Assembly (NCBI RefSeq): GCF_008639165.1
Contig: NZ_CP029197.1
Coordinates: 2,852,001 to 2,916,000 of the forward strand
Reading direction: 5' to 3'
DNA length: 64,000 nt
Source of the DNA: Streptomyces venezuelae ATCC 10712
Lineage (GTDB): Bacteria; Actinomycetota; Actinomycetes; Streptomycetales; Streptomycetaceae
Of this stretch, positions 1 to 8,125 are shown one piece after another. Within the stretch, counting starts at the first letter, position 1. Each line of letters opens with the position of its first letter. Both the position numbers and the translations under genes were made by a program. The notes below the pieces were generated by a model, which did not search any database, was not told the origin of the DNA, and saw only the letters and a program-made list of their open reading frames with translations.

Positions 1-458
1 CCCAGCTGCGCGTCGCCCGGGCGGGCGTTCCCGTAGGGGGCGAGGAGTTCCTCGTACGCCTCGGTGTCCGTGACGAGGAGGCGCACCCCCGGCAGCGGCA
101 GGCCGTCGAGGAGCGGCAGGTGGGCGCGCTGGGTGACCAGGACCCGGCACGCGGTGTGCCGGATGTCCCGGGCGAGTTCGGCGCCGCGCCGGGTGGGGTT
201 GATCCCGGCGACGGCGGCCCCCGCGAGGGCCGCCGCCCCGAGCCAGAGCGGGTACTCCGGCGTGTTGTCGAGCAGGATGCCGAGGTGCGGCTCGCCCCCC
301 GGCACAGGTGGCATCAGGTCCACGAGCAGTGCGGCCCGCGCGGCGGCGCCGGCGGCGACCTGGTGGTGGGTGAGGGCGTGGTGCTCGTCCCTCAGCCCGA
401 TCCGGTGGTCGCCCCATTGGCGCCGTACGAGTTCCGCGACGGTGTCCGCACCCCTCAT
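1..458 (-). CDS. Acyl-CoA synthetase (AMP-binding), N-terminal part
   Basis: The gene enters from the left edge; only the first 152 residues are present. The start is ATG at 458. The readable part matches the N-terminal half of the AMP-binding (ANL) family: an opening that introduces substrate and cofactor (VAELVRRQWGDHRIGL), then a segment typical of fatty-acid CoA ligases (LGILLDNTPEYPLWLGAAAL) followed by AGAAVAGINPTRRGAEL and LVTQRAHLPLL. These enzymes activate a carboxylic acid with ATP and transfer it to CoA. The AMP-binding P-loop (TSGTT-like) and the catalytic lysine lie outside the window, so chain-length preference cannot be judged. Confidence 0.8.
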   Translation of the reverse strand, partial: MRGADTVAELVRRQWGDHRIGLRDEHHALTHHQVAAGAAARAALLVDLMPPVPGGEPHLGILLDNTPEYPLWLGAAALAGAAVAGINPTRRGAELARDIRHTACRVLVTQRAHLPLLDGLPLPGVRLLVTDTEAYEELLAPYGNARPGDAQL

Positions 459-511
459 GGCCCGGACTGTAACTGACGGATCGTCAGAACTGAACGCTCA
501 CGAGCGAGCGG

Positions 512-1105
512 TCAGAACTTGACGTCCGAGCAGGCGTAGAAGGCGTTCGCGGTGTCCGCGATCGTCCACACCGCCAGGATCAGATGACGGCCCGTCTTGC
601 CCGCCGGGATCGTCCCCGAGTGCGAGAGCGTCGCCGGCGGCTGCTGGTTGTTGTAGGGGACGGTCAGGAACGGCTGGGGGTCGAGCGCGGCCCGGGTCAG
701 CTTCTGACTCGGGTTCCAGCCGTTCTTGGTGATGTAGTACTTGAAGTCGGTGGTGCGGTGCCGGGCCGTGAACTGCCAGCGGAAGCTGTAGCTCTGGCCC
801 GCCGTGAGCTGCGTCGCGGGCCACGCACCGCCCCGGGGGTCGTCCAGCTGGGCGAACTGCGTGAGCCCGGCGGAACAGATCTTGCCGTCGGCGGGGCCGG
901 CGGCGGGGAAGCCCTTGGGCCCCTCGACCGACTGGGGCTCCCACTGTATGGAGCCGCAGTTGGTCACGGTGCCGTTGGCGCAGAGCTTCTGGCGGCTGAT
1001 CGGCGAGTCGGTGTAGCCGTGACTGCCGGCACTACCGGTGGCGAGGAGGGTGGCGCCGGCGACGCCGAGCGCCACCACCGCCGACCCGACTGACTTTTTG
1101 CGCAT
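512..1105 (-). CDS. Secreted AA10 lytic polysaccharide monooxygenase (chitin-binding protein)
   Basis: This 197-residue protein is a copper-dependent monooxygenase of family AA10, which cleaves crystalline chitin (some members cellulose) oxidatively outside the cell. A basic start (MRKK) and hydrophobic stretch form a Sec signal peptide. Cleavage after AGS would expose His29 (HGYTDSP), the N-terminal histidine of the copper brace; His116 (TARHRTTDF) is the likely second brace ligand and Phe189 (ANAFYACSDV) the axial aromatic. It is a single-domain enzyme without an attached carbohydrate module. ATG at 1105 was preferred over the upstream in-frame start because a CTGGAG ribosome site precedes it and the signal peptide starts there. 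A DasR-like site lies 78 bp upstream. Confidence 0.93.
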   Translation of the reverse strand: MRKKSVGSAVVALGVAGATLLATGSAGSHGYTDSPISRQKLCANGTVTNCGSIQWEPQSVEGPKGFPAAGPADGKICSAGLTQFAQLDDPRGGAWPATQLTAGQSYSFRWQFTARHRTTDFKYYITKNGWNPSQKLTRAALDPQPFLTVPYNNQQPPATLSHSGTIPAGKTGRHLILAVWTIADTANAFYACSDVKF

Positions 1106-1182
1106 GCTGTCGCTCCAGGAGAACGTGGGGGAGTTCCGTTGGGCCGTGCGCGCACGCGTGCGGTGGTACGACGTACCGATTT

Positions 1183-1194
1183 TGGTCTGGACCA
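1183..1194. promoter_or_regulatory. DasR-responsive element (dre)-like site upstream of the monooxygenase
   Basis: The 12-mer TGGTCTGGACCA differs at one position from the palindromic core TGGTCTAGACCA of DasR/chitinase-type operators. It sits in the 129-bp gap between the SPFH gene and the monooxygenase, placed to control the latter. A second degenerate half (GTACCAAGG) follows directly. DasR represses chitin and GlcNAc genes until glucosamine-6-phosphate binds it. Confidence 0.7.
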
Positions 1195-1234
1195 AGTACC
1201 AAGGTATGGACGGAAGTTGAACCTGTCCATCCCT

Positions 1235-3961
1235 TCACGCCCCCTCTACAGGACCCGTCCGACCCGTGTAGAACGCCACCGTCAGGTCCTTGACCAGCGC
1301 CTTGCGCTCATAGTCGTCCAGCTCCACCAGACCACGACTGGTCAGCCGGTGGACCACGTCGTCCACCGCGTCCACCACCGACGTCAGGACGCTGTCCCGG
1401 TGCTTCGCGTCGATCGCCGCGATCCGGCGCCGCGTCATCGCCGCCGCCACCTCCGGCGCGTACTCGATCCTCGTCGGCTGCGCCGAGAACACGTCCACGC
1501 CCACCGGGGCGCACTCCGCCGACAGCATCCGCGTCAGCGCCTCCCCCACCGCCTCCGCGTCCCGGAGCGTCGGGGCGTCCTCGTGGAACGCGTCCGCCGG
1601 AAGCTGCGACAGCACCCGGGCCATCGCCGCCTCCACCTGCTCCCGCAGATACTCCTCGTGCCCGTCGACCCCGAGCGCCGCGCGGACCGTGTCCCGCACC
1701 CGCCACACCACCAGCACGACCACGTCGAGCGCGGTGCCCTTCGCGTCCACCGCCGACAGCGGCTCGCTGCGCCAGTGCCGGAGCCGCACGTCCACCCGGC
1801 GGCGGAGCAGCAGCGGGCTCACCCACACCAGACCGGTACGGCGGACCGTGCCCCGGTAGTCGCCGAACAGCGTCAGCACCCAGGCGTAACCGACCCGGCC
1901 GCGACCGAGACCGCCCACGGCGAACAGGGTGAGCAGCACCCCCAGGGCGAGGAGCGCCCACTGGCCGAGATGAATGCCGTGGTACGGGCGCTCCGGCAGC
2001 CGCAGCATCCTGGCCGCCTCCTCGGGTACGGCCCCGGCCCACCACACGACCGCGGCGCAGCCCGCGAGCGCGAGGGCGCCGCCGGCCACCCCCACCCAGC
2101 CGGGCAGCACCGGCCCGGGCCGCTCGACGAGCGCCGGGTCCGCGCTGGGAACGGGCCGCGAGGCGGCGGCCTTCCCGGTCACCGACTGCTGCCGGGACTT
2201 CTTCCGTCCCGGGGAGGCGCTCGCGGCGGCGGTCTGCGGCGCCGGGATCGCGGGACCGCGCCCCTTCGCCGCCCGGCGGCTCGGCGGGGGCGGGGTCGGC
2301 ACGGCCATGGCGACCGTGTCGGGACCACCGTCGTCCTCACCGGCCGCGAGCGGGGCGGCGGCGGTGTCCGGTTCGTCCCGGAAGAGCAGGTGTACGGGGA
2401 TGGAGCCGGTGGTCTCGGCCCCGATCACGTTCTTCCGCCGCGCGACCCGCACGACGGCGGCGACGGGCACCGCGACGGCGCCGACACGGGCGGCGGTGAT
2501 CCGCCGGAAATCAGGCGCCCCCACCGCCGCCGCCGGACCGGCGGGAACCACCAGCGCGGCTGCGCTCCGCACGACGACGGGCTCCACCTTCGGCGACAAC
2601 GCGGAACGGGTGGGCCGCGCGTGAGCCTGAGCGGCGGCTGTGTCGGGCGAGGCCGGGGGGTTGGGGGCGGTGACGGTACCGGCCGGGGCCGGGTGGGCGG
2701 ACGGGGTGGCCGTACCGGGCGAGGCCGGGGGGTTGGGGGCAGTGGCCGTACCGGCCGGGGTGGCCGGAGGGCCCGCGGTGGTGGCCTCACCGGCCGAGAC
2801 CGGGCGGGCCGACGCGGTGGCCGTACCGGCAGAGGCCTGGTGTGCGGAGGCGGTGGCCGGACGGCCTGCGGCTGTACCTGCCGGGACCGAGGGGGCGGAC
2901 GCGGGGCGGCCCTGCGGGCTCGCCGTACCGGCCGCAGTCGAGTGGGCGGACGCGGTGGCCCCGCCGGACACTCCGGCCGGAAGCACCGTCCGCGTCCCGT
3001 CGAGGCCGGTCCCTCCGGTGGAGGTGCGGGGCGTTGCCCCGGGGTTGTCCGGCGACCCGGTCGGGCCGGCCACCTCCGGGCGGGCAGCCCGAGCCGGAAC
3101 CGCAGCTGCGGAGCCGGACCCTGGACGGTCAGTGACCGCCGTCGCCCCGGCGAGCGCACCGGCGCCCGGGTGGGCCGTGACCGCGGTCGATCCGGCCAGT
3201 GCTTCCGGGCCGGCAGCCCGGGCCGGAGCCGTAACTGCGGAGCCAGCGCCCGGGTGGGCCGTGGCCGCCGTCGACCCGGCCAGCGCCTCCCGCATGGCGG
3301 CCTCGGCCGAGCCCGTACCTGCGGAGCCAGCGCCCGGGTGGGCGGTGACCGCCGTCGACCCGGCCAGCGCCTCCCGCCTCGCGGCCTCGGCTGAACCCGT
3401 GCCTGCGGAGCCTGCGCCCGGGTGGGCCGTGACCGCCGTAGACCCGACCAACACCTCCCGCCTCGCGGCCTCGGCCGCGTGGCCGTTCGTGTTCGCACCC
3501 GGCGGCGCGGGGCGGGCGGCGGCCGTCCCGGACGCCGTACCCGCCTGGTCCGCTACGACCGGAGCCGTACCCACGGCCGGGGACCCGCCGGGCGGACCGG
3601 CCGGGAGGACCGAACCCGTACCGGCCTCTGCGCCGACGGCCGAGGCCGGTCCGGCGCCCGCCCCCTCGGGCCGGGCGCCCGGGGAGACGGCCTCGGCACC
3701 GGCCGGGCCGGAGGCCGTACCCGTACCCGCCGGGCCGGAGGCCGTGCCCGTGCCCGTACCCGCGAGGTCGGAGCCCGCGGGGCCGGGGGCCGCAGCCGTG
3801 CCCGCGCCCTCAGGGGTGCGTCCCGGCGGTGGGGCGGCGCGGTCGTTCGGGGTGGGGGTGGTGCGGGGGAGGGTGCCGTCCGTCAGGCGTCTCGCCGTGC
3901 GGGCGGCGTCACGTGAGGCCGCCGCTCCGGAATCCGCGGGGTTCGGGTTCGATGCCGTCAT
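1235..3961 (-). CDS. Large SPFH/band-7 domain membrane protein with Ala/Pro-rich repeat region
   Basis: The 908-residue protein has two parts. Residues 1 to about 600 are low-complexity Ala/Pro/Gly/Thr sequence, including 28-residue repeats centred on AGSTAVTAHPGAGSA. The last ~290 residues are folded: two hydrophobic segments (VGVAGGALALAGCAAVVWWA and WALLALGVLLTLFAVGGL), a band-7/SPFH region with the typical opening GLVWVSPLLLRRRVDVRLRH, and a conserved helix (EEYLREQVEAAMARVLSQLP). SPFH proteins form ring or raft-like membrane assemblies; no specific role is known for this one. I chose ATG at 3961 because AGGTGG lies 7 nt upstream; the ATG at 3976 has no such site. The repeat region probably varies in length between strains. 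Confidence 0.8.
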   Translation of the reverse strand: MTASNPNPADSGAAASRDAARTARRLTDGTLPRTTPTPNDRAAPPPGRTPEGAGTAAAPGPAGSDLAGTGTGTASGPAGTGTASGPAGAEAVSPGARPEGAGAGPASAVGAEAGTGSVLPAGPPGGSPAVGTAPVVADQAGTASGTAAARPAPPGANTNGHAAEAARREVLVGSTAVTAHPGAGSAGTGSAEAARREALAGSTAVTAHPGAGSAGTGSAEAAMREALAGSTAATAHPGAGSAVTAPARAAGPEALAGSTAVTAHPGAGALAGATAVTDRPGSGSAAAVPARAARPEVAGPTGSPDNPGATPRTSTGGTGLDGTRTVLPAGVSGGATASAHSTAAGTASPQGRPASAPSVPAGTAAGRPATASAHQASAGTATASARPVSAGEATTAGPPATPAGTATAPNPPASPGTATPSAHPAPAGTVTAPNPPASPDTAAAQAHARPTRSALSPKVEPVVVRSAAALVVPAGPAAAVGAPDFRRITAARVGAVAVPVAAVVRVARRKNVIGAETTGSIPVHLLFRDEPDTAAAPLAAGEDDGGPDTVAMAVPTPPPPSRRAAKGRGPAIPAPQTAAASASPGRKKSRQQSVTGKAAASRPVPSADPALVERPGPVLPGWVGVAGGALALAGCAAVVWWAGAVPEEAARMLRLPERPYHGIHLGQWALLALGVLLTLFAVGGLGRGRVGYAWVLTLFGDYRGTVRRTGLVWVSPLLLRRRVDVRLRHWRSEPLSAVDAKGTALDVVVLVVWRVRDTVRAALGVDGHEEYLREQVEAAMARVLSQLPADAFHEDAPTLRDAEAVGEALTRMLSAECAPVGVDVFSAQPTRIEYAPEVAAAMTRRRIAAIDAKHRDSVLTSVVDAVDDVVHRLTSRGLVELDDYERKALVKDLTVAFYTGRTGPVEGA
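3120..3500. repeat. 84-bp imperfect tandem repeat inside the SPFH gene
   Basis: The phrase GTCGACCCGGCCAG or a close variant recurs at 3186, 3270, 3354 and 3438, a period of exactly 84 bp, with diverged flanking copies. The unit encodes 28 residues, so gain or loss of copies keeps the reading frame. Confidence 0.85.
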
Positions 3962-3986
3962 TCGGGTCCACCTCATGCTCTCGGGG

Positions 3987-5381
3987 TCATCGGAACAAGC
4001 GCCGCCAGGTCTCCGGGCCCGGGTAGCCGTCGGCCGCTGCGCCGCGCCAGCCCTGTGCCCGCTGGAACGCCTCGACGTTGCGGCGGTCCGCCTCCGTCCA
4101 GCGCGGACCGGGTCCCGACAGGTAGTGCTTGCCGAAGCCCCGCTTCACCAGTTGTTTGCCCAGCTTCTCCACATATGCGTTGGATTGGCCCGGACGGAAG
4201 GAGCCACGCCCGGGAAATGCCGTCGCATTCGAAGTCGACCCGCTCGAACCACTCGAACCGCCGATGCTCCGGCCCCCGCCGGTCACGAGGAGCTTCCAGG
4301 TCTCCGGGCCGGGCAGGCCGTCCGCCTCCTTGCCCTTCCAGCCCTGCGCCAGCTGGAACGCCTGGGTCGCCCGCCGGTCCGCTTCGCCCCATTTCGGGCC
4401 GGGTCCCTTGCTGTAGAACTTCTTGCCGCCGCGGTCGACGAGCAGCCGCCCGAGCTGGGTGACGTACGCGTTGTCGGCGCCGGGGCCGAACATCGCGAGG
4501 CCCGGGTACGGCGTCGCCGTCGGCTTGGCCCCGCCACCGGTGCTCCCGGTGTCGCCGCCGCTGACCACGCCCTTGTAGCGGTAGGCCACGTACCGGTTGG
4601 AGTTCTCCCAGTACGCCATCGGCGTCGCCTGTTTCCGCGTGCGCGGCTTGGTCTGCTCGTAGGCGACGTACGAGGTGTGGGTGTAGTCGGTCCAGCCGCC
4701 GAAGATCGTCACGTGCGAGCCGCGCGTCGGGTTGGCGGGGTTGTGGAAGAGCAGGATGTCGCCGGGCTGGAGTTCGGTGCGGTCGATGCGGTCGGCGAAG
4801 CGGTCGAGGCTGCCGGTCCACTCGTTGCTGCGGAGGTTCCAGGCCATCGAGATGTATCCGGAGCAGTCCTGGCGGTAGCCGTCCGTCCAGTACTTCTCCA
4901 TGGAGTACGGGACCTGGGCCGTGACCCACAGCTTGGCGCGGTTGATGATCTCGGCGCGGGTCGTCTTCCGCAGGGTGCCGGTCGAGATCTGACTGGTCGT
5001 CGGGTTCGCGTTGGGGGCGGGCAGGCCGCCGGGTCCCGGCGCGCCGTGGAGCGGCTCGCGGCCGCCCTGGGGGGTGTCGGCCGCGGGGTCGGCCGCGCGC
5101 GTGCCCGCCCCTTCCGCCTGGTCGGCTCCCTCCGTCAGGTCCGCGGGGGTGACCGGGACCGCCGGCGGGGGCAGGGTCGTCGCCACGGCGGCTCCTCCGC
5201 CGCCGCCCAGGACCACGCCCGCCGCCGTCACCAGGACCAGGGCGCGGCGGGCGCCGTGCGCCGCGGGGTGGCCGCCCGCCCGGACCGGCAGGCCAAGCGC
5301 GAGGTCACGCCGCTGCTGGGCGCACCCCGGGCAGCCGCAGTCGGCCGCGGGTTCGAACTCCTCGAAGACCGGCACGCTCAT
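3987..5381 (-). CDS. Cell-wall amidase with NlpC/P60-like domain and two peptidoglycan-binding domains
   Basis: The 464-residue protein has a short cysteine-rich start (DCGCPGCAQQ, residues 15-24), a membrane anchor or signal-anchor near residues 46-68, and a Pro/Ala linker. A papain-like amidase core spans residues 140-270, with Cys173 (YRQDCSGYISMAW) and His223 (GSHVTIFGG) as the probable catalytic pair. Two related C-terminal domains follow at about 291-370 and 390-464, each with a GPGP(K/R)W(G/T)EADRR motif and ending in PGPETW. It should act outside the membrane on peptidoglycan stem peptides. ATG at 5381 was chosen for its GGAGGGG ribosome site. It lies 25 bp upstream of the SPFH gene on the same strand, so the two may be cotranscribed. 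Confidence 0.85.
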   Translation of the reverse strand: MSVPVFEEFEPAADCGCPGCAQQRRDLALGLPVRAGGHPAAHGARRALVLVTAAGVVLGGGGGAAVATTLPPPAVPVTPADLTEGADQAEGAGTRAADPAADTPQGGREPLHGAPGPGGLPAPNANPTTSQISTGTLRKTTRAEIINRAKLWVTAQVPYSMEKYWTDGYRQDCSGYISMAWNLRSNEWTGSLDRFADRIDRTELQPGDILLFHNPANPTRGSHVTIFGGWTDYTHTSYVAYEQTKPRTRKQATPMAYWENSNRYVAYRYKGVVSGGDTGSTGGGAKPTATPYPGLAMFGPGADNAYVTQLGRLLVDRGGKKFYSKGPGPKWGEADRRATQAFQLAQGWKGKEADGLPGPETWKLLVTGGGRSIGGSSGSSGSTSNATAFPGRGSFRPGQSNAYVEKLGKQLVKRGFGKHYLSGPGPRWTEADRRNVEAFQRAQGWRGAAADGYPGPETWRRLFR

Positions 5382-5565
5382 GCGATTCCCCTCCACACTC
5401 GTCAAGATCTTTTGACCCTTGGTTTTGGGCGTCAGTGTCTCAACTGTCTGGACAAATCGCATTTTGACGGATCGAAGGCCTGATACGACCATCCGACAGG
5501 CCGGAGGCGACCGGTATTGGTCAGGAGCACACCCGCACGTCAGGTAGAGTTCTCTCTGTCAGCAG

Positions 5566-5639
5566 GCGCCGCTAGCTCAGTTGGTTAGAGCAGCTGACTC
5601 TTAATCAGCGGGTCCGGGGTTCGAGTCCCTGGCGGCGCA
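5566..5639 (+). tRNA. tRNA-Lys (anticodon CTT)
   Basis: A full cloverleaf can be folded. The acceptor arms GCGCCGC (5566-5572) and GCGGCGC (5632-5638) pair perfectly; the D-arm contains AGCTCAGTTGGTTAGAGC; the anticodon stem GCTGA/TCAGC encloses loop CTCTTAA with anticodon CTT at 5600-5602; the T-arm contains GGTTCGAGTCC. The discriminator base is A5639. CCA is not encoded. Confidence 0.97.
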
Positions 5640-5647
5640 CGCACAGT

Positions 5648-5680
5648 CAAGGCCCCCTCACCGATGGTGAGGGGGCCTTG
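5648..5680. terminator. Terminator hairpin after tRNA-Lys
   Basis: CAAGGCCCCCTCACC and GGTGAGGGGGCCTTG form a perfect 15-bp stem with a 3-nt loop 8 bp past the tRNA. It is symmetrical enough to also stop transcription arriving from the sortase gene on the other strand. The next ~225 bp (5681-5906) hold no gene or signal that I can support. Confidence 0.85.
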
Positions 5681-5906
5681 ATCGTTCCGAACTGTCGTGT
5701 GGCGCGGGCGGGTTACCGCGACGCGGCGGCCCTCTGGGCCGGGCGGGGCGCGGCCTCTACAGTGTCCGCAACCCCCGACCTCCCGCGGTGGCACCGGGCC
5801 CCTCCCGCTCCCGTGAGCCCCGCGGTCGAGGACCGGCCCGGTCGGCGGTGCCGCGGGACGCCCGCCGCCGACCGGCGCCAGGTCGCCCACCTGCCCGGAG
5901 GTCCCG

Positions 5907-6575
5907 TCAGGGGGCGGCCGTGAGGTAGGCGGAGACGACGACGTTGGCCGTATAGGTGTTCGATTTCGGGTCGAACGTGCCGCCGCAGGTGATCAGGCGG
6001 AGTTCCGCCCGGTGCGGGTCCCGCGCCCCGTAGACCGCGCGGGCGTCGAAGTGGTCGCGCGGATGGACCTGGACATCGTCGATCGTGAACTCGGCGACCG
6101 ATCCGTCCGAACGGGTGACCCGGACCTTCGCACCGGGGCGGGCCGCGCTCAGGCCGTAGAAGACCGCCGGCCGGGTCTCGGTGTCGACGTGGCCGACGAG
6201 GAGCGCCGCGCCCGCCGCGCCCGGCCGCGTACCCGAGCCGAACCAGCCCACCGTGTGCGGCATCTCGTAGGGCGGCGGGTCGATCGCCCCCGTGGCGTCC
6301 AGGCCGCGCGCCACCACGGGGGCCGTGATGCCGAGGGAGGGGATCTCGACCCGCCGGGGTTCGACGGGGTCGAGGGGGTCCCGGGCCGGCGGCAGGGGCT
6401 CCCCCAGGGGGCGGCCGACGGCGGCGATGTCGCCGGTGGTCGGCGCGGAGAGGCCGCCGGGGCCCTCGGTGACCTCGCGGCCCCAGAGCCAGAGCCCCCC
6501 GAGCAGCAGCGCCCAGGCCACCCCGGTGACGAGCCGCCCGGTGCCCGCCGGGCGGGGGCCGGACGGCACGGTCAC
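5907..6575 (-). CDS. Class F sortase
   Basis: This 222-residue transpeptidase has an N-terminal membrane anchor (residues ~17-32, VAWALLLGGLWLW) and a sortase beta-barrel. The catalytic histidine is His129 (LLVGHVDTET) and the catalytic cysteine Cys197 (LITCGGTFD), in the TCGG context typical of actinobacterial class F enzymes. Sortases cut cell-wall sorting signals and link proteins to peptidoglycan on the outer face of the membrane. The start overlaps the stop of the upstream secreted protein by 4 nt (ATGA), implying translational coupling and a shared job. Confidence 0.9.
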   Translation of the reverse strand: MTVPSGPRPAGTGRLVTGVAWALLLGGLWLWGREVTEGPGGLSAPTTGDIAAVGRPLGEPLPPARDPLDPVEPRRVEIPSLGITAPVVARGLDATGAIDPPPYEMPHTVGWFGSGTRPGAAGAALLVGHVDTETRPAVFYGLSAARPGAKVRVTRSDGSVAEFTIDDVQVHPRDHFDARAVYGARDPHRAELRLITCGGTFDPKSNTYTANVVVSAYLTAAP

Positions 6576-7192
6576 TCCGTGCCGGCGCCCGGGCCCGTAC
6601 CGGAGCCGTCGGCGCGGCGGCGGGAGCTGCGGAAGGCGACCGCGACGGCGGCGACGGCGGCCAGGCCGAGGCCGAGCAGGGTGTACAGGGTGCCGAGGCC
6701 GCTCTCGCTGGTCGTCTGGGCGACGCCGGGCGCGGCCGGGGCCGCGAACGCGGCGGCGCCGCCACCGCCGGCCCGGACCGGGGCGACCGGGCTCGGGTGG
6801 TGGGTGGGCCGGTGGGTCGGCTCGTGGGTGGGCTTGTGGTGCTGGACGTGCACCGTGCCGACGTCCGGGTGGTCGTGGCCGTCGCAGGTCACGCTGACCT
6901 TGTACGTGCCGTTCTGCAGGCCGGATCTGATCGTGGTGTCACCGAAGAGCGGGGCGCCGCCGCCGTCCCTGCCGGTGAGCTCCGCGTCGGCGACGAAGGC
7001 CGGGGACTTCGCGGCGCCGGTCGTGCCCTTGCAGCCCTGGACGCGGACGTCGACGTCGGCGCCGGGCGAGGCGGTGGACGGGGTGACGGTGACCTTCACC
7101 CCGTCGTGGGCGTACGCGCCGCCGGCCGTCGGTGCCAGCACGAGCACGAGGGCCGCCCCTGCGGCACGGAGAGCAATGGGACCTGAACGCAT
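6572..7192 (-). CDS. Secreted, C-terminally membrane-anchored protein paired with the sortase
   Basis: The 206-residue protein has a signal peptide (MRSGPIALRAAGAALVLVLA, cut near AYAHDG) and an Ig-like exported domain with VTVTPSTASPGADVDVRVQG and a cysteine pair (VQGCKG, VTCDGHDH). A His/Thr/Pro linker (KPTHEPTHRPTHHP) follows, then a C-terminal membrane helix (LYTLLGLGLAAVAAVAVAF) and a basic tail (RSSRRR). The layout is that of a sortase substrate, but I find no LPXTG or LAXTG box before the helix. I do not recognise a named family. ATG at 7192 is preceded by AGGAGGT. Confidence 0.75.
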   Translation of the reverse strand: MRSGPIALRAAGAALVLVLAPTAGGAYAHDGVKVTVTPSTASPGADVDVRVQGCKGTTGAAKSPAFVADAELTGRDGGGAPLFGDTTIRSGLQNGTYKVSVTCDGHDHPDVGTVHVQHHKPTHEPTHRPTHHPSPVAPVRAGGGGAAAFAAPAAPGVAQTTSESGLGTLYTLLGLGLAAVAAVAVAFRSSRRRADGSGTGPGAGTE

Positions 7193-7266
7193 CGTGACCT
7201 CCTGATACTGGCAGGGTCACCCGGATCGGGCCGCGCCGCATCCGCAGGGGCTCGCGCGGAGGGCGG

Positions 7267-8046
7267 TCAGACGCGGTCGACGATGTCCGCGATCGACTTG
7301 ACGATCTTCGACGGGCGGAACGGGAAGCGGTCGATCTCCGCCTCGCCCGTCAGCCCGGTGAGGACGAGGAAGGTCTGCATGCCCGCCTCCAGGCCCGCCA
7401 GGATGTCGGTGTCCATCCGGTCGCCGATCATGGCGCTGGTCTCGGAGTGGGCGCCGATGGCGTTGAGCCCGGTGCGCATCATCAGCGGGTTCGGCTTGCC
7501 CGCGAAGTACGGCTCCTTGCCGGTCGCCTTGGTGATCAGCGCCGCGACCGAACCCGTGGCGGGCAGCGGGCCCTCCAGGGACGGGCCGGTCTCGTCGGGG
7601 TTGGTGCAGATGAAGCGGGCGCCGGCGTTGATGAGCCGGACCGCCTTGGTCATCGCCTCGAAGGAGTACGTACGGGTCTCGCCGAGGACCACGTAGTCGG
7701 GGTCGTGGTCGGTGAGGACGTAGCCGATGTCGTGCAGCGCGGTGGTGAGGCCGGCCTCGCCGATGACGTAGGCGGTGCCGCCGGGGCGCTGGTCGTCGAG
7801 GAACTTGGCGGTGGCGAGCGCCGAGGTCCAGATGTTCTCGACGGGGACTTCGAGGCCCATCCGGGCGAGCCGGGCGTGCAGGTCGCGGGCCGTGTAGATC
7901 GAGTTGTTGGTGAGGACCAGGAAGGGCTTGCCGGTCTCGCGCAGCTTCCTGATGAACGCGTCGGCGCCGGGGATCGGCACGCCCTCGTGGATGAGGACGC
8001 CGTCCATGTCGGTCAGCCAGGATTCGATCGGCTTGCGCTCTGCCAT
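7267..8046 (-). CDS. HAD superfamily subfamily IIA phosphatase (NagD-like)
   Basis: The 259-residue cytosolic protein has the HAD nucleophile motif DMDGVL at residues 13-18, motif II in LTNNSIYTARDL, and the C-terminal metal motif IGDRMDTDILAGLEAG, with the C2-type cap between them. This is the NagD/PGP-like arrangement that removes phosphate from small metabolites such as nucleotides or sugar phosphates; the true substrate is unknown. I prefer ATG at 8046 because AGGAG lies 10 nt upstream; an in-frame start at 8070 would add 8 residues. Confidence 0.85.
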   Translation of the reverse strand: MAERKPIESWLTDMDGVLIHEGVPIPGADAFIRKLRETGKPFLVLTNNSIYTARDLHARLARMGLEVPVENIWTSALATAKFLDDQRPGGTAYVIGEAGLTTALHDIGYVLTDHDPDYVVLGETRTYSFEAMTKAVRLINAGARFICTNPDETGPSLEGPLPATGSVAALITKATGKEPYFAGKPNPLMMRTGLNAIGAHSETSAMIGDRMDTDILAGLEAGMQTFLVLTGLTGEAEIDRFPFRPSKIVKSIADIVDRV

Positions 8047-8082
8047 GGGTGCGGGACTCCTGCCGTACAAAAGTGCGGTGTG

Positions 8083-8120
8083 CTGGGGGCGCCGCGACAG
8101 CGCTGTGGCGACGCCCCCAG
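8083..8120. terminator. Terminator hairpin between phosphodiesterase and HAD genes
   Basis: Arms CTGGGGGCG (8083-8091) and CGCCCCCAG (8112-8120) are perfect complements, with extra pairing inside. They lie just past the phosphodiesterase stop, in the direction of its transcription. Confidence 0.75.
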
Positions 8121-8125
8121 CCTAA

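Noticed and set aside
1139..5483. Very long + strand frames opposite the SPFH and amidase genes
   Set aside because: High GC keeps antisense frames open. They are Arg/Gly or Val/Ala-rich without domains, and the minus-strand frames have signal, membrane and catalytic motifs.
5585..5890. Minus-strand frame ending RTPDPLIKSQLL
   Set aside because: This is the well-known false peptide from reading antisense through tRNA-Lys; it overlaps the tRNA and its terminator.
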